NCBI RefSeq assembly: GCF_965363235.1
Contig: NC_134841.1
Coordinates: 54,395,078 to 54,459,077, forward strand
Length of the DNA stretch: 64,000 nt
Source of the DNA: Mytilus galloprovincialis
Lineage: Eukaryota; Mollusca; Bivalvia; Mytilida; Mytilidae
Direction of reading: 5' to 3'
Below the pieces are notes generated by a model that was given only the letters and a program-made list of their open reading frames with translations, was not told where the DNA came from and made no database searches. Positions 11,801 through 23,745 of the stretch are shown here, in pieces (within the stretch, counting starts at the first letter, position 1; every line of letters begins with the position of its first letter). The position numbers and the translations under genes were made by a program.

Positions 11801-14800
11801 AATTTTGTCTTATTGGTGCATTCTAGAATTTATTCACAACTGACTGTTAGACAAAATCAATATATGTTTACTAATTGAGGGCTATGTTTTCAGGGAGCCT
11901 ACTTTCGTTTAAACATGGTCATTTTCCTTTTATGCACTTTAAAAGAATTGTCATGGATTGAAAACTGTTACTCACAGTCATGTGCTGTATGCAAACTAAA
12001 TACTTAATTGATTGTTGGAAATATAATTAAACATCTTAACGTTTGCATGTTGCCGGTAAAATGCAATAAGTAACATTTAATTTTAACCATCATGTAGCAT
12101 CAACTGCAAAATATAATTTAGTATTTTTTTATGAGTTCAGAAGTACATGTGACAATGAATATTTTTTTTTAACTTTATAAATAAGCATTACATTTTTTTA
12201 ATTTCATCTTTCTCATCAATGCAATCATGCTTAATTTCTCTTAGCCATCTGTGCCAGGCTTGTTCCCTATGGAAGTCACAAAGATACACCATTAAACCTA
12301 AAACATACAAATCTTTCTATTCAATTACAAACTTAAAATATTATTAGGCTATGTATTTAGGTGCTCAATGGCACACTCCAAAAGAATCTTTTACATAAAT
12401 CAACACATCTAAACACTTGATAACTAAGTAATATGCACTCAAACTTTAATTTGCAATTGGCAAACAGAATAAATTCACTTTTATAAAATCAATGTAAGGA
12501 GTTAACTATATGGTTTTATTTCGTGTAAAAAAAATAAATCTATTTAAAAGGAATAAAATTCTTTTAAAATATCAGCTAATAATTGTAATAAGGAATTTAA
12601 AGTAAGATGCAACAAGGTAGACCAACCATATAATTGCAGTAAAATTATCTATTTTGTATTTTATCAAGCACTATATTTTTTATTTACATAAAAGCATGTA
12701 ATATAACTTTATGACAAAGATTAAATAAAATCCTTAATGTGTTTATAGAAACCATAAATGCCAGAATATAAAAAGTTTTTTATAAACTTTCAAAAACAAT
12801 GAAGGTTTTCTCTTTCTGATAGTTAGTTCATCAAATTATTAGAAATAAAGTAGTAATTATACTAAATTATTTCTCTAAAATATCAATTAAAATAAGAACA
12901 CTGAATGTAACACTGTACACTATATCAGTGGCAGATCCAGGGGGGGGGGGGGGTCCTGGTGTTGGACCCCCCTTTTTTAGGACAATAAATGCATTTGAAT
13001 GGGAGTATAAAGTTGAAACCCCCCTTTACTCCTTTTTTAAAAATGGCTGGATCTGCCCCTGACTATATATATACAACATATATATTGAAACATTAAGCCA
13101 CCAATAAGAAAAGTATAAAGATGACAATATTAAAGCTGAAAGATTTCCATAATGTGTCCTTTTTATGATAACTGGAACTGAAAATCATAAGAAATAAAAT
13201 ATATAAAATTTATACTCTTAAGGAGGCTCGAGGGTAAAAAAATTTCAGAAAAAAAATAAATATTTGTTTTTCATTTCAAATTTTATTTGTTACCTTTTGT
13301 AGTTGTTACTTATCATATGGTACAAAAATCATTCAAAACAAACAATTCATGTTGGCCCCAGATGACTTTTAAAATGTATACATCATTGAAAAAGTTCCAA
13401 ATTATCTCCCTTTGGTGGAAAAATGCCATTTTTTGGTTTTAAAATTGAAATATCTTTTTTAACTCATCGGTGACCTATATTTTTTAATATAATTTCCATA
13501 TAAGCTGTACTTAAACTAAATTATTGTAAAATTTGAGCGATTTCTGTAATAAATTTCTCTCTTTTTTTTTCGATATTACCTTTATTTCTCCTATTACTTC
13601 AACAGAAAATAAACACCTTTACAAAAATGTATGCTTCTTTCGAAGGCAGATTGTGAGCGCAAATGAACGGTGACCCCACTTTTTTATTTTATTTTTCTGT
13701 TAACTATAAGATAAAGTTCATTTATAGAAAAATATAGAGAAATCCTATATAAATGATTTAGACCCGTGAACCCCCTTAAGGAAAACAATAAGGGAAAGTT
13801 TGAATTTTAGATTTATAATATTTTAAAATTTTTAAGAACTGAAGCAATGGTAAAACTAATAATTAATTAACCCGGGAAAATAACACTATTCTAATTCTTT
13901 ATCCAAACTATAAGTTTACCTTCAATGTATATGTATACAACATTATAATAACTTTCAGCCATAATATGAAGGATTGACATGAAAATGTTGTCTTCATGAT
14001 ATAAAGAAAAGAGCATAAATCTAAAGAAAAATAATAAGCAGGTGATATAAACAAAAGCTTGTGTGATAAAAAAAGCTTGTACAATGTGTGTTCATGATGT
14101 ATGTATGTATGTGAATATATAGTGATATAAATGCCAGTACAACAATTAAAAAGCACAACCACCCACTTACCAAATCATACGTACCAACAAGTAGAGGTTA
14201 TAATCTGGAAACAAAATTAAAAATTTAAGGAATGTATTGATATTCAAAAATTAAAGTTAATCATAAATTCAAGAAATGATCAATAGTTTGTATAATATTT
14301 TCAATTTGCACAAAATCCACTTATTCTGAATAGTTATGATGATTTTATCAAAAAATTTCTTTTTTTATTAAAGTAAATATGTTAGTAGTGATATCGAAGG
14401 TAATTTGTAAAACATGAAATTGATAATTCAGTTACAATGTATTTCCTGAGTTTACCTTCAAATGTTTGTTCAAGCGCCCAAATTTCTCTCAAATCAAAAT
14501 CTCACATGAAATATTTGGGCTTCCACATAAGATTCCAATCTCTCAATTTAATGAGTGCCTCTTGAATGGTGTAGCGATTCTCATTAGCAACTATAAAAGA
14601 AGCTACAACACTATATCCAACATTTGTATTGACGCAAACCAAGAACAGAGGAAGGTCATATCTCAATGTTTTATATGTTGCATCCAACAAGCAAATCTCC
14701 TGGCCATAAATGTTTAGAAGCCTCTTCTGTGTTGATGAACAAAAAGAAACTGGGGAACTTCCTTTAACATCATCATTACTTTTTTCTTTTTGTTTACCAT

Positions 14801-17800
14801 CTGATCTGCATATTGTAAGAGAAAAAGAAAGAATTAGAAACACCACTTGGCATTGCAGTCTCTCATTTACCTCAATCTAACACTAATCTTTTTTCACAAA
14901 GAGCATACTTATTGTCAAAGGAAAAACTTTAGAGACCCTCCCATATCTATTAATTTGAGAAATGGGTTTAGGTAGCCAAGATATGTTACTGTATAATAGA
15001 ACTCTAATAGTGTAAAGGAAATCTATCAAACATAAAGGATGTGTCCTCAAATATGTTTGGATATCTTCCCAACAAAACTTACAATAGCATAAAATTCAAT
15101 CTCCTATAAACAAAACAAAAAGACAGAAATCATCAAACCAGGCCTCGACAATAACGCTTGTCCGATACCAGAGGGAAAAAAGGTCGGACAAGTAAAAGCT
15201 GTATCAAGCTTGTCCATCGGGACAAGTACAATTATTCACAGAAAATAAATTTAATCCAACTTTGATGAACAAAGTAATTTATTATAAACAAAAAACAAGA
15301 AAACAAATATTAATTTGACATGTTTCTGTATTATGTTTATTCAAATGCAAAACCTTTTTCTTCAACAAGTTTACTTGCAATCAATAATTTTAACTGGTTC
15401 TTTGTCAGGTACTTTTTAACAGGTAAAAGGTATACTATTCTCGGAAACCAGTCTTACTGATCCGAATCAATGATGCGCTTTGTAGATTGGGTAACTTTAC
15501 AGGACAGTTCGTCACCTCGAAAGATTCAGCTCCAATTGTTTAAGAGACAGTTTGGCACCGTAGGAGACATATTTAGTAGACATGATTGATAGACAGTTTG
15601 ACAAGGCAGGAGACATTTCGGGACCAAGACAAATCAGTAACTCATTTTGCTACCTTATTCTGTTCCTTAAAATAAATACCATACCGGTAATTTTTTCACA
15701 AAAATATTTTTTTTTATTTACCATAAAATTCACAAAATCATATTTGATCATAAGTAGAAAAAAACAATACTTGCAATATGGTGACCTATAGTTGTTAATT
15801 TCTGTGTCATTTGGTCTTTTGCAGAGAGTTGTCTCATTGGCAATCAGACCTTATGATGGCTTATCTTCTTCTTTTTATTGATTGCATTTGAATACACTTT
15901 TTTTAACTTAAAAAAAAACCCAAACAGAATACAAATCCAATGAGTGTACAGGCCTATCAGATCGTGCCTCATGATTAGAGTCTGATGAGACTAGCATTGA
16001 TGGAAACTAGACCCTAATTCCTGTGATATGACTAGTTTCGCAGTTGTACTTGACTCATATTTTTGAAAAGTATTTAAAAAAAAATACATCAAATTCTGTT
16101 ATATTGTTTAAATTCGTTTTGCTCCTTTAATCAACTAAACATGTAAAAAGGTTATTTCTAATAGAAATTTTTGGACAAGTAACAATTTCATTCGGACAAG
16201 TTGAAAAAAAAGTTATTGTAGAGGCCTGCAAACGCACTCATAATCTTTCCTACTGTGGTTTCATTTATTTTCGTGGATTGACGAAAAATTGCATTTTCGC
16301 TGATATTTTATTTCGTGGTTATGCCAATATCTGCATAAAAAGCATATAGAAAATTTACGTTTCGTTGAACATTCAAATTCGTGGTTATCATGTACCCACG
16401 AATTCCACCAAAATTGGTATCCAACGAATAATGAATTAATGAATCCACAGTTTTTCTTATATTCATAAGGTAACTAATAATTCTCACCCCAGTCTTAAAA
16501 AAAAAGTATCCAATGTATATTCAGCCTCCCATTTCCTCACCAGACATTGTAAATTCTGTTGATCATTCTTTGAAAACCTTTTAAAAAAAATCATAAATAC
16601 AAATTTCGTACTTTTAAAACTCTATTAGGATCTGGTCGTCTGACAACGACAACGCAGATGATGACGACATCATACCATTAAACAATCCAAAAAAATGTTT
16701 TGCGTTTTTCTCAATGGTATCCCCCTTTTGCGCTGAGACTTCATTCTTGAACCATATCATCGACAATATTCAGGTGATAAATTATAGAAAATACTGGAAT
16801 GATTTATCATGTTTATAGGGAAAAAAAATGAAAAAATAAAAAATGATAAGAACTAGAGGCTTTAAAGAGCCTGTGTCGCTCATCTTAGTCTTTGTGCATA
16901 TTAAACAAAGGACACAGATGGATTCATGACAAAATTATGTTTTGGTGTTGGTGATGTGTTTGTAGATCTTACTTTATTAAACAATCTTGCTGCTTACAAT
17001 TATCTCTATCTATGATGAAATTGGCCCAGAAGTGACAGTGGGAAATATTTTGTAAAAATTTTTAAAAATTTACAAAATTTATAAACATTGTTAAAAATTG
17101 AATATAAAGAACAATAGCTCCTTAAGGGGTCAATTGACCACTTTGATCAAGTGAACTTATTTGTAGCTCTTAATTTTATTGTACGTTATTGCTATTTACA
17201 GTTTATCTTTATTTATAATAATATTCAAGATAAAAACTAAAAGCTGCCCTCCCTTCAGGCAAGGTGAGCTAATAAAAATATGTTTAAAATTTCATTTTAC
17301 TGGAACACAATGCTATAACTTGCTATGATGTAAAGAATATAACAAAATCTTTAAGCTTGATGAAAAAGGTGTGGAAACTAATTATTTGAGTGAATTTTCC
17401 AAGTCCAAGTACCATAACTCAAAATCATTACACTGGAACAAAAAATTGTACTTGATCTGTAACTTGTCATTAAAAAACTACTTACCAGTTATCAAATCAA
17501 TATCTTCAAGCACGAAGAAAACAAGTGTGGAAAACTGATTATAACTGACAGACAGAGTGCAAACCTAAGGTCCCCTTCAACTTTGTTGGTAGTGGACTGA
17601 TAAACTTAAAATCAAACACATGACCATAATACTGACTATTATCCTACCTTGTCTTGGTTAAGGCTAAATACATATGATTTCTTATGTCTCGCTCATTTCA
17701 ATGAAATCTTCTGTTAGTTATTGGAATGTCCAAGGAAAGTTCTCTCTTAACAAAGATGTTCAGGTGCCTCTTCATTTCGGACACTTTCCTTACACCATCA

Positions 17801-20800
17801 AAAACCAATTCCCTGATGTGTTCTTTCACAAGGCTATCAAGTGGTTGGGAGTATCCTGAAAACTGAAATGAATAGGGATAACTATCAAAATGGTATACAG
17901 TAAAGGAGAATGTCATAACATTTATATCTAATAAGTAATGGAAGAATTCACATATATTGAAAAACATTCAATGAGCAACATTACAACCTATTAATTTTAT
18001 GTGTATTCAGGGACTTTCTATACTAACAGGACTTGTTTCTTTCGATTTTAATTAATAACTAAGCAGACCGTGTAAAGCTACCACTGAACAAAACACTTAG
18101 TTTCGTATCTCTGATATACGAAGCTAGTAGTTATTTGCGTATTTCACAGTACATATTTGTTAATATAAAATCTGATTAATAGCCATTTACCATGACAAAA
18201 AATATAAGATTTTGAAAGAATGTTAAATTATCAAACTGAGACGTATTGTTTTGAAGAACACTCCAGTCGTGCAGAAGGGTTTACATATCGAACAAGATGG
18301 CCACCATTTGTAATTCACCAACAAAATACCTCAAAGTTCAAAAGATCTTATATTTAAAAAACTATCCGAGGAATCTTTTCAAAAACAGCATTTTGCAATG
18401 ACAAAATGTATAAATTTTGATAAAAATGTTTTTTCGTTTAACTTGAACATACAGTTATGAAGAAAAATTCGTAAATATGAAAAAATTTGCTATGAAGTCA
18501 CGTGACATTAGCAACAGCACAGTTCTGTCTGCAAATTTGTATAGACATGGTTATAAGTGACCAGTCCCGCTAGTATAGACTGTCCCTGGTGTATACAAGA
18601 ATCAATGTGTTCTTTGGTCACTTATTGAATACGTTTTCAATATTTGAATTCTTTGATAAGTTACTCTCTTTATTTATTCATTGACAATTGGATTTATAAA
18701 TAAACTAAAAAATGTAAGGAACTATATCTTTTTCTTCACATAAAGAATGAAATATTTAATAAAATATGAAACTGCACATCTGAACCAACATGACAAAAAA
18801 AGAATGATTGTAGGAAAGAAATTATAGAACTCACACAAATTAACTGTACTTAGAACTGTAAATTATTGCAAAATTTGTAGTTATTAAAATCTGCAGTGAT
18901 CATTTCAGCTGTAATAAATTTTTTGGTAATTGCTTTAATTATATTTCACATTTTTGTCAGTTGTCATGGATTCATATTAATAAATGTACACACTAATTTC
19001 TAAATTTACAATGACTTTATAAATATTTTTACACTATTTGTATGCACTGTATTAAGATGATAAATATATATGCATTACTTCACCAATTAGATGATTCTGA
19101 TGAGAGTTGGCTTCGGGAAGAAATAAGACAATCTTCAAGTCTTTCTTTACATGATTGAAATTGGCTGTTCTAAGGTTGGATGCACATTTTTTTCTCCTGT
19201 AAGTGCTATCAAGGCCATCAACCTGTAACATTGGATCAGTTTTTAATATTAATATAAATAAGTAATAATTATAAACATTTTTTGTCATAAAAGGACAATG
19301 GACATTATTGCTATACATGTACTTTTCAAAGTTACTACAAAGTAAACTCTACTTGTAGTACTAATTATATCCCCACCTGTAATTCAATGTATTGGAAAAG
19401 AAGATGAAGAACAAGAATGTGCACGGATGCCCCACTTGAACTATCATTTTCCATGTTCAATAGACCGTGAAATCAGGTAAAAAATCAAATAGTATTTAAA
19501 TTAGAATTATCATACCATAAGGCACATGTGTACTAAGTTTTCAAGTTGATTGGACTTAAGCTTCATCAAAAACTACCTGTACCAAAACCTTTAACCTGAA
19601 GCGGGACAGACGGACGCACAGATGGACGCACGAACACAGACCAGAAAAAATAATGCCTCTCTACTATTGTAGGTGGGGCAAATACAACATCCAGGCATGT
19701 ATCATCTATATTATCACTAAACTAGTATACATATTTGATAAGGGGCCAGCTGAAGGAAACCTCCAGGTGCGGGGGTTTCTCCCTACATTGAAGACCCATT
19801 GGTGGCCTTCGGCTGTTGTCTGCTCTATGGTCAGGTTTTTGTCTCTTTGACACATTCCCAATTTCCATTCTCAATTTTATGTATCACAATTAATTATAGG
19901 TGTTTCACATAAAACAACTTATAAAATACTAAATTTAATTCATTGATTTTGGTTGACTCCTTAGTATCAAAAGGTTATGAGGGTACTAATTTAAATTTAA
20001 ATGATAAACTAAATGTACATTTTTTTTAAGATGGGTGGGCAGGCACTTCAATACTTAATTGAAAGGAGGTGTCGTTGGGTTTCTGTTACCCCACCCTTTT
20101 CATATAATTTAAATTTCAAAAATGTATACCTTTTCCCATATTATTTGGGATTCGATTGGTGTGTAATGTAATGTAAAAGTGGAATACCAAAGTGTCAAAA
20201 GAGAGAAAATTGGTTGATAAAACACTGACCAAGAAAAATTACTGACGAAGTTGTTGGAACTTTATTGAATAATATTTCTGATAGTTTTACCACCCTATTC
20301 ACATATTTCCAAGCTTAAAAAGGTGACCTATTCCAGCAGCACAACCTATCACCTTGTTTATAGGAAGTGGACCCAGTGTAAAAAGGTTGCACAATGTACT
20401 TCCTAAAATCTACCAAACCTATGTAAGAGATAGAAGTATTATAATTTAAACTAATTCTAATCAAAACTGTTAAAATATATTAACTATTGAAGACATTAAA
20501 AGTACATATATATTTAGTTTGTATTTAACACATCAATCTGTAAAATGTACAATAAATTTCTTCTTTTTTATTGCTAAAAAGAAAATTTTGAAATACCTTT
20601 TTGGCAACAAGTTTCTTTTTATCATTCACGTGTCTGTCTGGCCCATGATGACAGTCCCACACTTCAGACCCCAAAAGGCAATACGAAATACCATCGAAGG
20701 GGATATGGTTATCCCACCAAATTTTTTTCTTGTCCAAATTATCCAAGTCTACAAGAGAAACTGAACCTGTTAGCACATGCAATATTGCCAGCGCACGTTA

Positions 20801-21564
20801 TATAATTTTGGACTTAATTACACCTTATGTAAGAATCCTTGGTTTTGATTGGTTGATAGCCAGTGTATTTTTCACCAATTTACTGTTATCAAAAGAATAT
20901 CGTTCATTTTTTAACGCCGCCTAGGTATATGCAAAAAGGATAAGCCTTTTTTACCCTCTATGCCGTGTTATTTGCCAAAAAATACTCTATCCGACTGGAC
21001 GTTTGTAATGTCACGATCATCAATGTGATTTTAACGTTAACTACCAGTCTTGAGAATGAATTTCCCTCGCCTTACGACTCGCGAAAATGAACATTCTCTC
21101 GACTGGTATTTTTTGCAAATATCCCTCCTTTAATAACATGATATATCTGTTAAGTATATATATCAAAATTATAATTTACTTGTAATTATCAAAGAATTTA
21201 ACAAAATATCTTTTTTGTGTTGTTAAATGGATTTACAAAATCAATAAGAACAAGCCTGTTGTAAAAACATGATGAAAGGAAAGAAGATAACTCTGCCAAT
21301 GTTTCTAACTGCTGTGAACTTTACAAATAAGTTAAGGTCTAAATATGAGTATTGTTGTATTTAGCAGGATGAAAAAAAAGCTTATGAAATATTAAATATA
21401 TTTCCTGCTGTTGTGTGGCAGGGGACAAAACATTTACCTTTCTGATTGAAACCAGCTTCTCTGTAGTATAATAAGTACTTAGAAGTGGTCTCCAGTTCAT
21501 ACTCTCTAATTGCAGCATAAGCAGATTCAATATCTGGATGATATTTTAAGTTTGTGGTAGACAT
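8860..21564 (-). CDS. ZSWIM1/3-like protein: MULE-type transposase domain + SWIM zinc finger, 12 exons, two in-frame TGA
   Basis: Exons (high to low): 21438-21564, 20597-20766, 19079-19222, 17648-17862, 16488-16577, 14456-14805, 14181-14204, 12192-12297, 11571-11706, 10964-11139, 9565-10280, 8860-8969. All have GT/AG borders and agreeing phases: 2364 bases, 788 codons. Only the 24-bp exon 7 rests on a weak donor. The N-terminus (to about 200) has the LLGSEVWDCHHGPD type of domain seen before such transposases, resembling a CaRF or FAR1-like DNA-binding part. The RNase H fold follows, with D290 (LLDATYKT), D381 (LCDFHREQAW) and E476 (NTTNGLERQHK). The SWIM finger is C592-x-C594...C604-x-H606. 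The tail has KKCHLCEDHIGESTQRHYH. TGA occurs in frame at 17698-17700 (codon 202) and 14502-14504 (codon 350), while coding similarity continues on both sides. It is either a recently silenced gene or a source of truncated products. Start MSTTNLKY follows a 3' splice site and an untranslated leader. Confidence 0.85.
9264..9470 (+). repeat. Diverged relative of the 'atgccccat' element
   Basis: It shows 'tttttatgccctc', 'gacattatgtttgctggtct' and 'ggtcaaggtgaagaa' in the order seen in the 40392 copy, but the sequence is worn. It lies in the last intron of the MULE/SWIM gene. Confidence 0.45.
11262..11330 (-). repeat. 'gttgtctcattggc' repeat fragment
   Basis: 'agaagatgtggtatgattga' followed by 'cagacaactctccac' is the reverse complement of the terminal part of the family seen at 36888-37032 and 54740-55335. 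It is intronic. Confidence 0.6.
12926..13061. mobile_element. hAT-like MITE, TSD actatat
   Basis: 136 bp. Left TIR cagtggcagatccag; right TIR is the complement of caggggcagatccag. Flanks share actatat (12919-12925 and 13062-13068), consistent with a nearly intact 8-bp hAT duplication. A G homopolymer near 12941-12953 is a likely sequencing weak spot. It lies in an intron of the MULE/SWIM gene. Confidence 0.75.
13222..13775. mobile_element. 554-bp TTAA-flanked element (piggyBac/Kolobok-like MITE)
   Basis: TTAA at 13218-13221 and 13776-13779 flanks imperfect TIRs ggaggctcgagggt / gggggttcacgggt. There is no coding capacity. A TTAA target fits piggyBac or Kolobok; the sequence alone does not decide. 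It is intronic in the MULE/SWIM gene. Confidence 0.7.
15139..16228. mobile_element. 1090-bp DNA element, ends CAGGCCTC...GAGGCCTG, TSD caaac
   Basis: Starts caggcctcgacaataacg and ends with the complement of caggcctctacaataac. The motif 'cttgtccg' recurs near both ends ('ggacaagt' subterminal copies). A 5-bp duplication (caaac) lies at 15134-15138 and 16229-16233. No transposase is seen. A 'gttgtctcattggc' repeat is nested at 15779-15880. It fills most of an intron of the MULE/SWIM gene. Confidence 0.75.
15779..15880 (+). repeat. 'gttgtctcattggc' dispersed repeat, nested
   Basis: 'gtgacctatagttgttaatt' ... 'gagttgtctcattggcaatc' ... 'atcttctt', inserted inside the 1090-bp DNA element. Confidence 0.65.
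16253..16450. mobile_element. 'ttcgtgg' MITE (ACTGTGG termini), copy 1
   Basis: Ends ctgtggtttcatttatttt and the complement of ctgtggattcattaatt, with internal 'attcgtgg' / 'ccacgaat' words. TA flanks on the left only. Related to 41686-42455 and 53154-53363. It lies about 40 bp upstream, in transcript terms downstream, of exon 16488-16577. Confidence 0.65.
16852..17274 (-). mobile_element. Worn copy of the 'TTAGCTCACC...CCTCTAG' Helitron-like repeat
   Basis: On the minus strand it reads ttagctcacct ... gcgacacaggctctttaaag then cctctag. The hairpin arms near the 3' end are partly preserved. It matches the 3' part of the 61924-63710 copy ('taaactgtaaatagcaata', 'ttaatatgcaca'). Confidence 0.6.
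19408..19680 (-). repeat. 'atgccccat' element copy
   Basis: 'acaagaatgtgcacggatg' ... 'agcgggacagacggacgcac' ... 'gtaggtggggca'; parallel to 4041-4360. It lies in the intron between exons 2 and 3 of the MULE/SWIM gene. Confidence 0.65.
19735..19880 (+). repeat. 'ggccagctgaagga...gtctctttgacaca' dispersed repeat
   Basis: Shares 'gtgcgggggtttctcc', 'ttgaagacccattggtggcc' and 'tttgacacattccca' with copies at 29215-29365 (+), 46985-47110 (+) and 50185-50290 (-). It may be the end of a mussel SINE or non-autonomous element. Confidence 0.6.
21046..21112. repeat. Short palindromic element
   Basis: Imperfect inverted arms accagtcttgagaatga / tcattctctcgactggt (central 'cctcgccttacgactcgcg') form a hairpin of about 65 bp. 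It is intronic, between the first two coding exons of the MULE/SWIM gene. Confidence 0.4.
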
Positions 21565-21714
21565 TTTATTTAATTGTAGACCTGAAATGAAAAAAATATA
21601 TACATATCTTCATGTACATGGTAAAAGTTGCAAACAAAGACTTTTTTTTTTAAATGATGTCAAGGTAACATTGATTCAAGGTGTCTTTTACCATTTAATA
21701 ATTCATAGGCGGAT

Positions 21715-21852
21715 CCAGGGGGGCCCGAGCCCCCACTTTCGTGGGAAAAATTTGGTTAATTATATAGGGAATCACTGGCAATGACTGGAGCGGGTCCCCC
21801 TTAGGTCAGTCAGCAGGCCCCCCCTTAGGCAAAGTTCTGGATCCGCCACTTG
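21715..21852. mobile_element. hAT-like MITE (GGCGGATCCAG termini)
   Basis: Left cataggcggatccagg and right complement of caagtggcggatccag; flanks share 'aatt'. The interior is rich in C/G runs. It lies just upstream of the 5' coding exon of the MULE/SWIM gene. Confidence 0.65.
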
Positions 21853-22407
21853 AATTAACATTAGATGTATGTTTCATTATAATACTTTATTCTTATCGGC
21901 TAACTGCACATCACGTGTTATTCCTTAAGCAATTGTATTACTCAATAAAACTTTTCGTTTAGAATAACATGTGGTCCCACAGTAAAGTGCAACTTTAGGT
22001 GAATCAAATAAAACTATTATAAAATTCGTGTTTTCATGATTATAGCTAAAAAATGTAATTATAAGTATTGAATGCTTCTTTTTGTAACTTCATAGGGTTG
22101 TAACAGTGTTGACCGTGCATACATTTTTAGAATGATGCGCTTAGGACTGTCAATGCTTTTACATCCCAATGAATTAACAAATAGAAGCATTCAATTCTTA
22201 AATACATGTAAGAATTTTTCTGGCCATGTTTAAAAATTTTGAAAAAAGGATGAAAGAGAAAGTAAATAGACAATCATGACAATAGGTCCAATCATTAACT
22301 TTCTGGCAAGGTTTTGGTTATTAAAACATTGTTAAACTTATATGTACATTACATTGATATTTGAAAACATTTGGAAAACATCTCACACTAGAGCTGATCT
22401 ATTAACA

Positions 22408-23020
22408 TGACGGTACCCAAATTGCACCTATAGCTATTTTGACAGTTTTTTCATCTACATTTTTTTATGATAATGACAAAAATGTCCATTCTGTGTTTAT
22501 TTTGTAGCTGTATCCTTCTTTTTTATAAAGGTACACCAATTTGATTTTTATTCCATATGGAATCATAGAAAAATTGGTCTAAACTGACCTCCAAACCATC
22601 AATGATTCTGAAATGAGGAGTACCCAAATTGCATCCATGCTTAAATTCACATCGTCAAAAGTCTAATGACAGAGCTTTTGTTTAATTTCTTCAAATATTT
22701 TGAACAATTGGATATTAGTCCATGCTAACTCTTCATTATTTTTCAAATGGATACTTGTAACATATTGTATTTGCTCATTTTAAAAAGATGACGTTTTGAT
22801 GACGTCGCATGACGACGTTTCAGTACATTTTGCTTTTTCAGTAAATACTTCATCTGTTGATAAATACTGTGAACGTTTTGTGCATATGTAAATAGTTTTA
22901 CATATGTTGAAAGATGTGCTTAGTATCAAATCATAAAAATACAAATTGTTTAGTCTCCAGGAAATCTTGTAAGATTTTCGCTGCTAGTTTTGCTAAATAG
23001 GTGCAATTTGGGTACCGTTA
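22408..23020. mobile_element. Non-autonomous element with ACGGTACCCAAATTGCACCT ends
   Basis: A 21-bp terminal inverted repeat beginning acggtacccaaattgcac starts at 22410, and its complement ends at 23018. A third, diverged copy of the end motif (gtacccaaattgcatcc) lies inside near 22620 in the left-end orientation. There is no coding capacity; the target duplication was not resolved. Confidence 0.65.
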
Positions 23021-23057
23021 CGTTATATTTAATAAACAAAAGTCCACTCAATTATAC

Positions 23058-23700
23058 CAGAGACATATATATAATATACGTGTGTAGAGTGGGGTGCTCA
23101 TTTTCGCCACATCTTTCCATGTTTTCTACAGTTTATGTTCAGGTCTAAATGTTTTTGAAGTATACTGATATTTTTATATGAAGATAACTTCAAATGCAAA
23201 AAATACTTAAGCTTGAAAACCGGTTTGTTTTAAGAAAATCATCTGAAAAGTTAGATTAAAGGGTGTTTGAAATTTCCGGATGTTTTGTCAATGTGGGACA
23301 CATATTCGCCGTTTTTACACATCTATTTAAAACCAAAAAACCGCAGCTTTTAACAATTTTTATCAAATCAATTGCTTTATAGATGAATAGCAGACATTTC
23401 AAAGGTATAAAGAATTCAAAATTAGGGCATCCAGTCAAATATTTACTTAGAAATACTTCTTTGAAATCGTTTTTTATTCAGGAAATTGTCCGAAAATCGT
23501 TGTCCGTTTTTCGGTCATTTTCGGTAGGAGCCGCAATTTTGTCTCAGTTTAAAAAAATATTATATTTGTTATAAAAATATAATTTACGGGTACAGTTCTT
23601 CCATTTCAGCCATCCTTTGAAGTTTTTACACCTCAAAATCCTTAAACGGCGAAATTGTGTCCCCGGCGAAAATGAGCACCCCACTCTATATATGTCTCTG
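23058..23700. mobile_element. 643-bp non-autonomous DNA element, 7-bp TSD attatac
   Basis: Both ends read inward as cagagacatatata ... gagtggggtgctcatttt; the left end carries an extra insert of about 14 bp. Perfect 7-bp duplications attatac lie at 23051-23057 and 23701-23707. No ORF looks real. Confidence 0.85.
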
Positions 23701-23745
23701 ATTATACTACTGTGACCTGAGACCTGAACTACTAGTAAATGTCTA

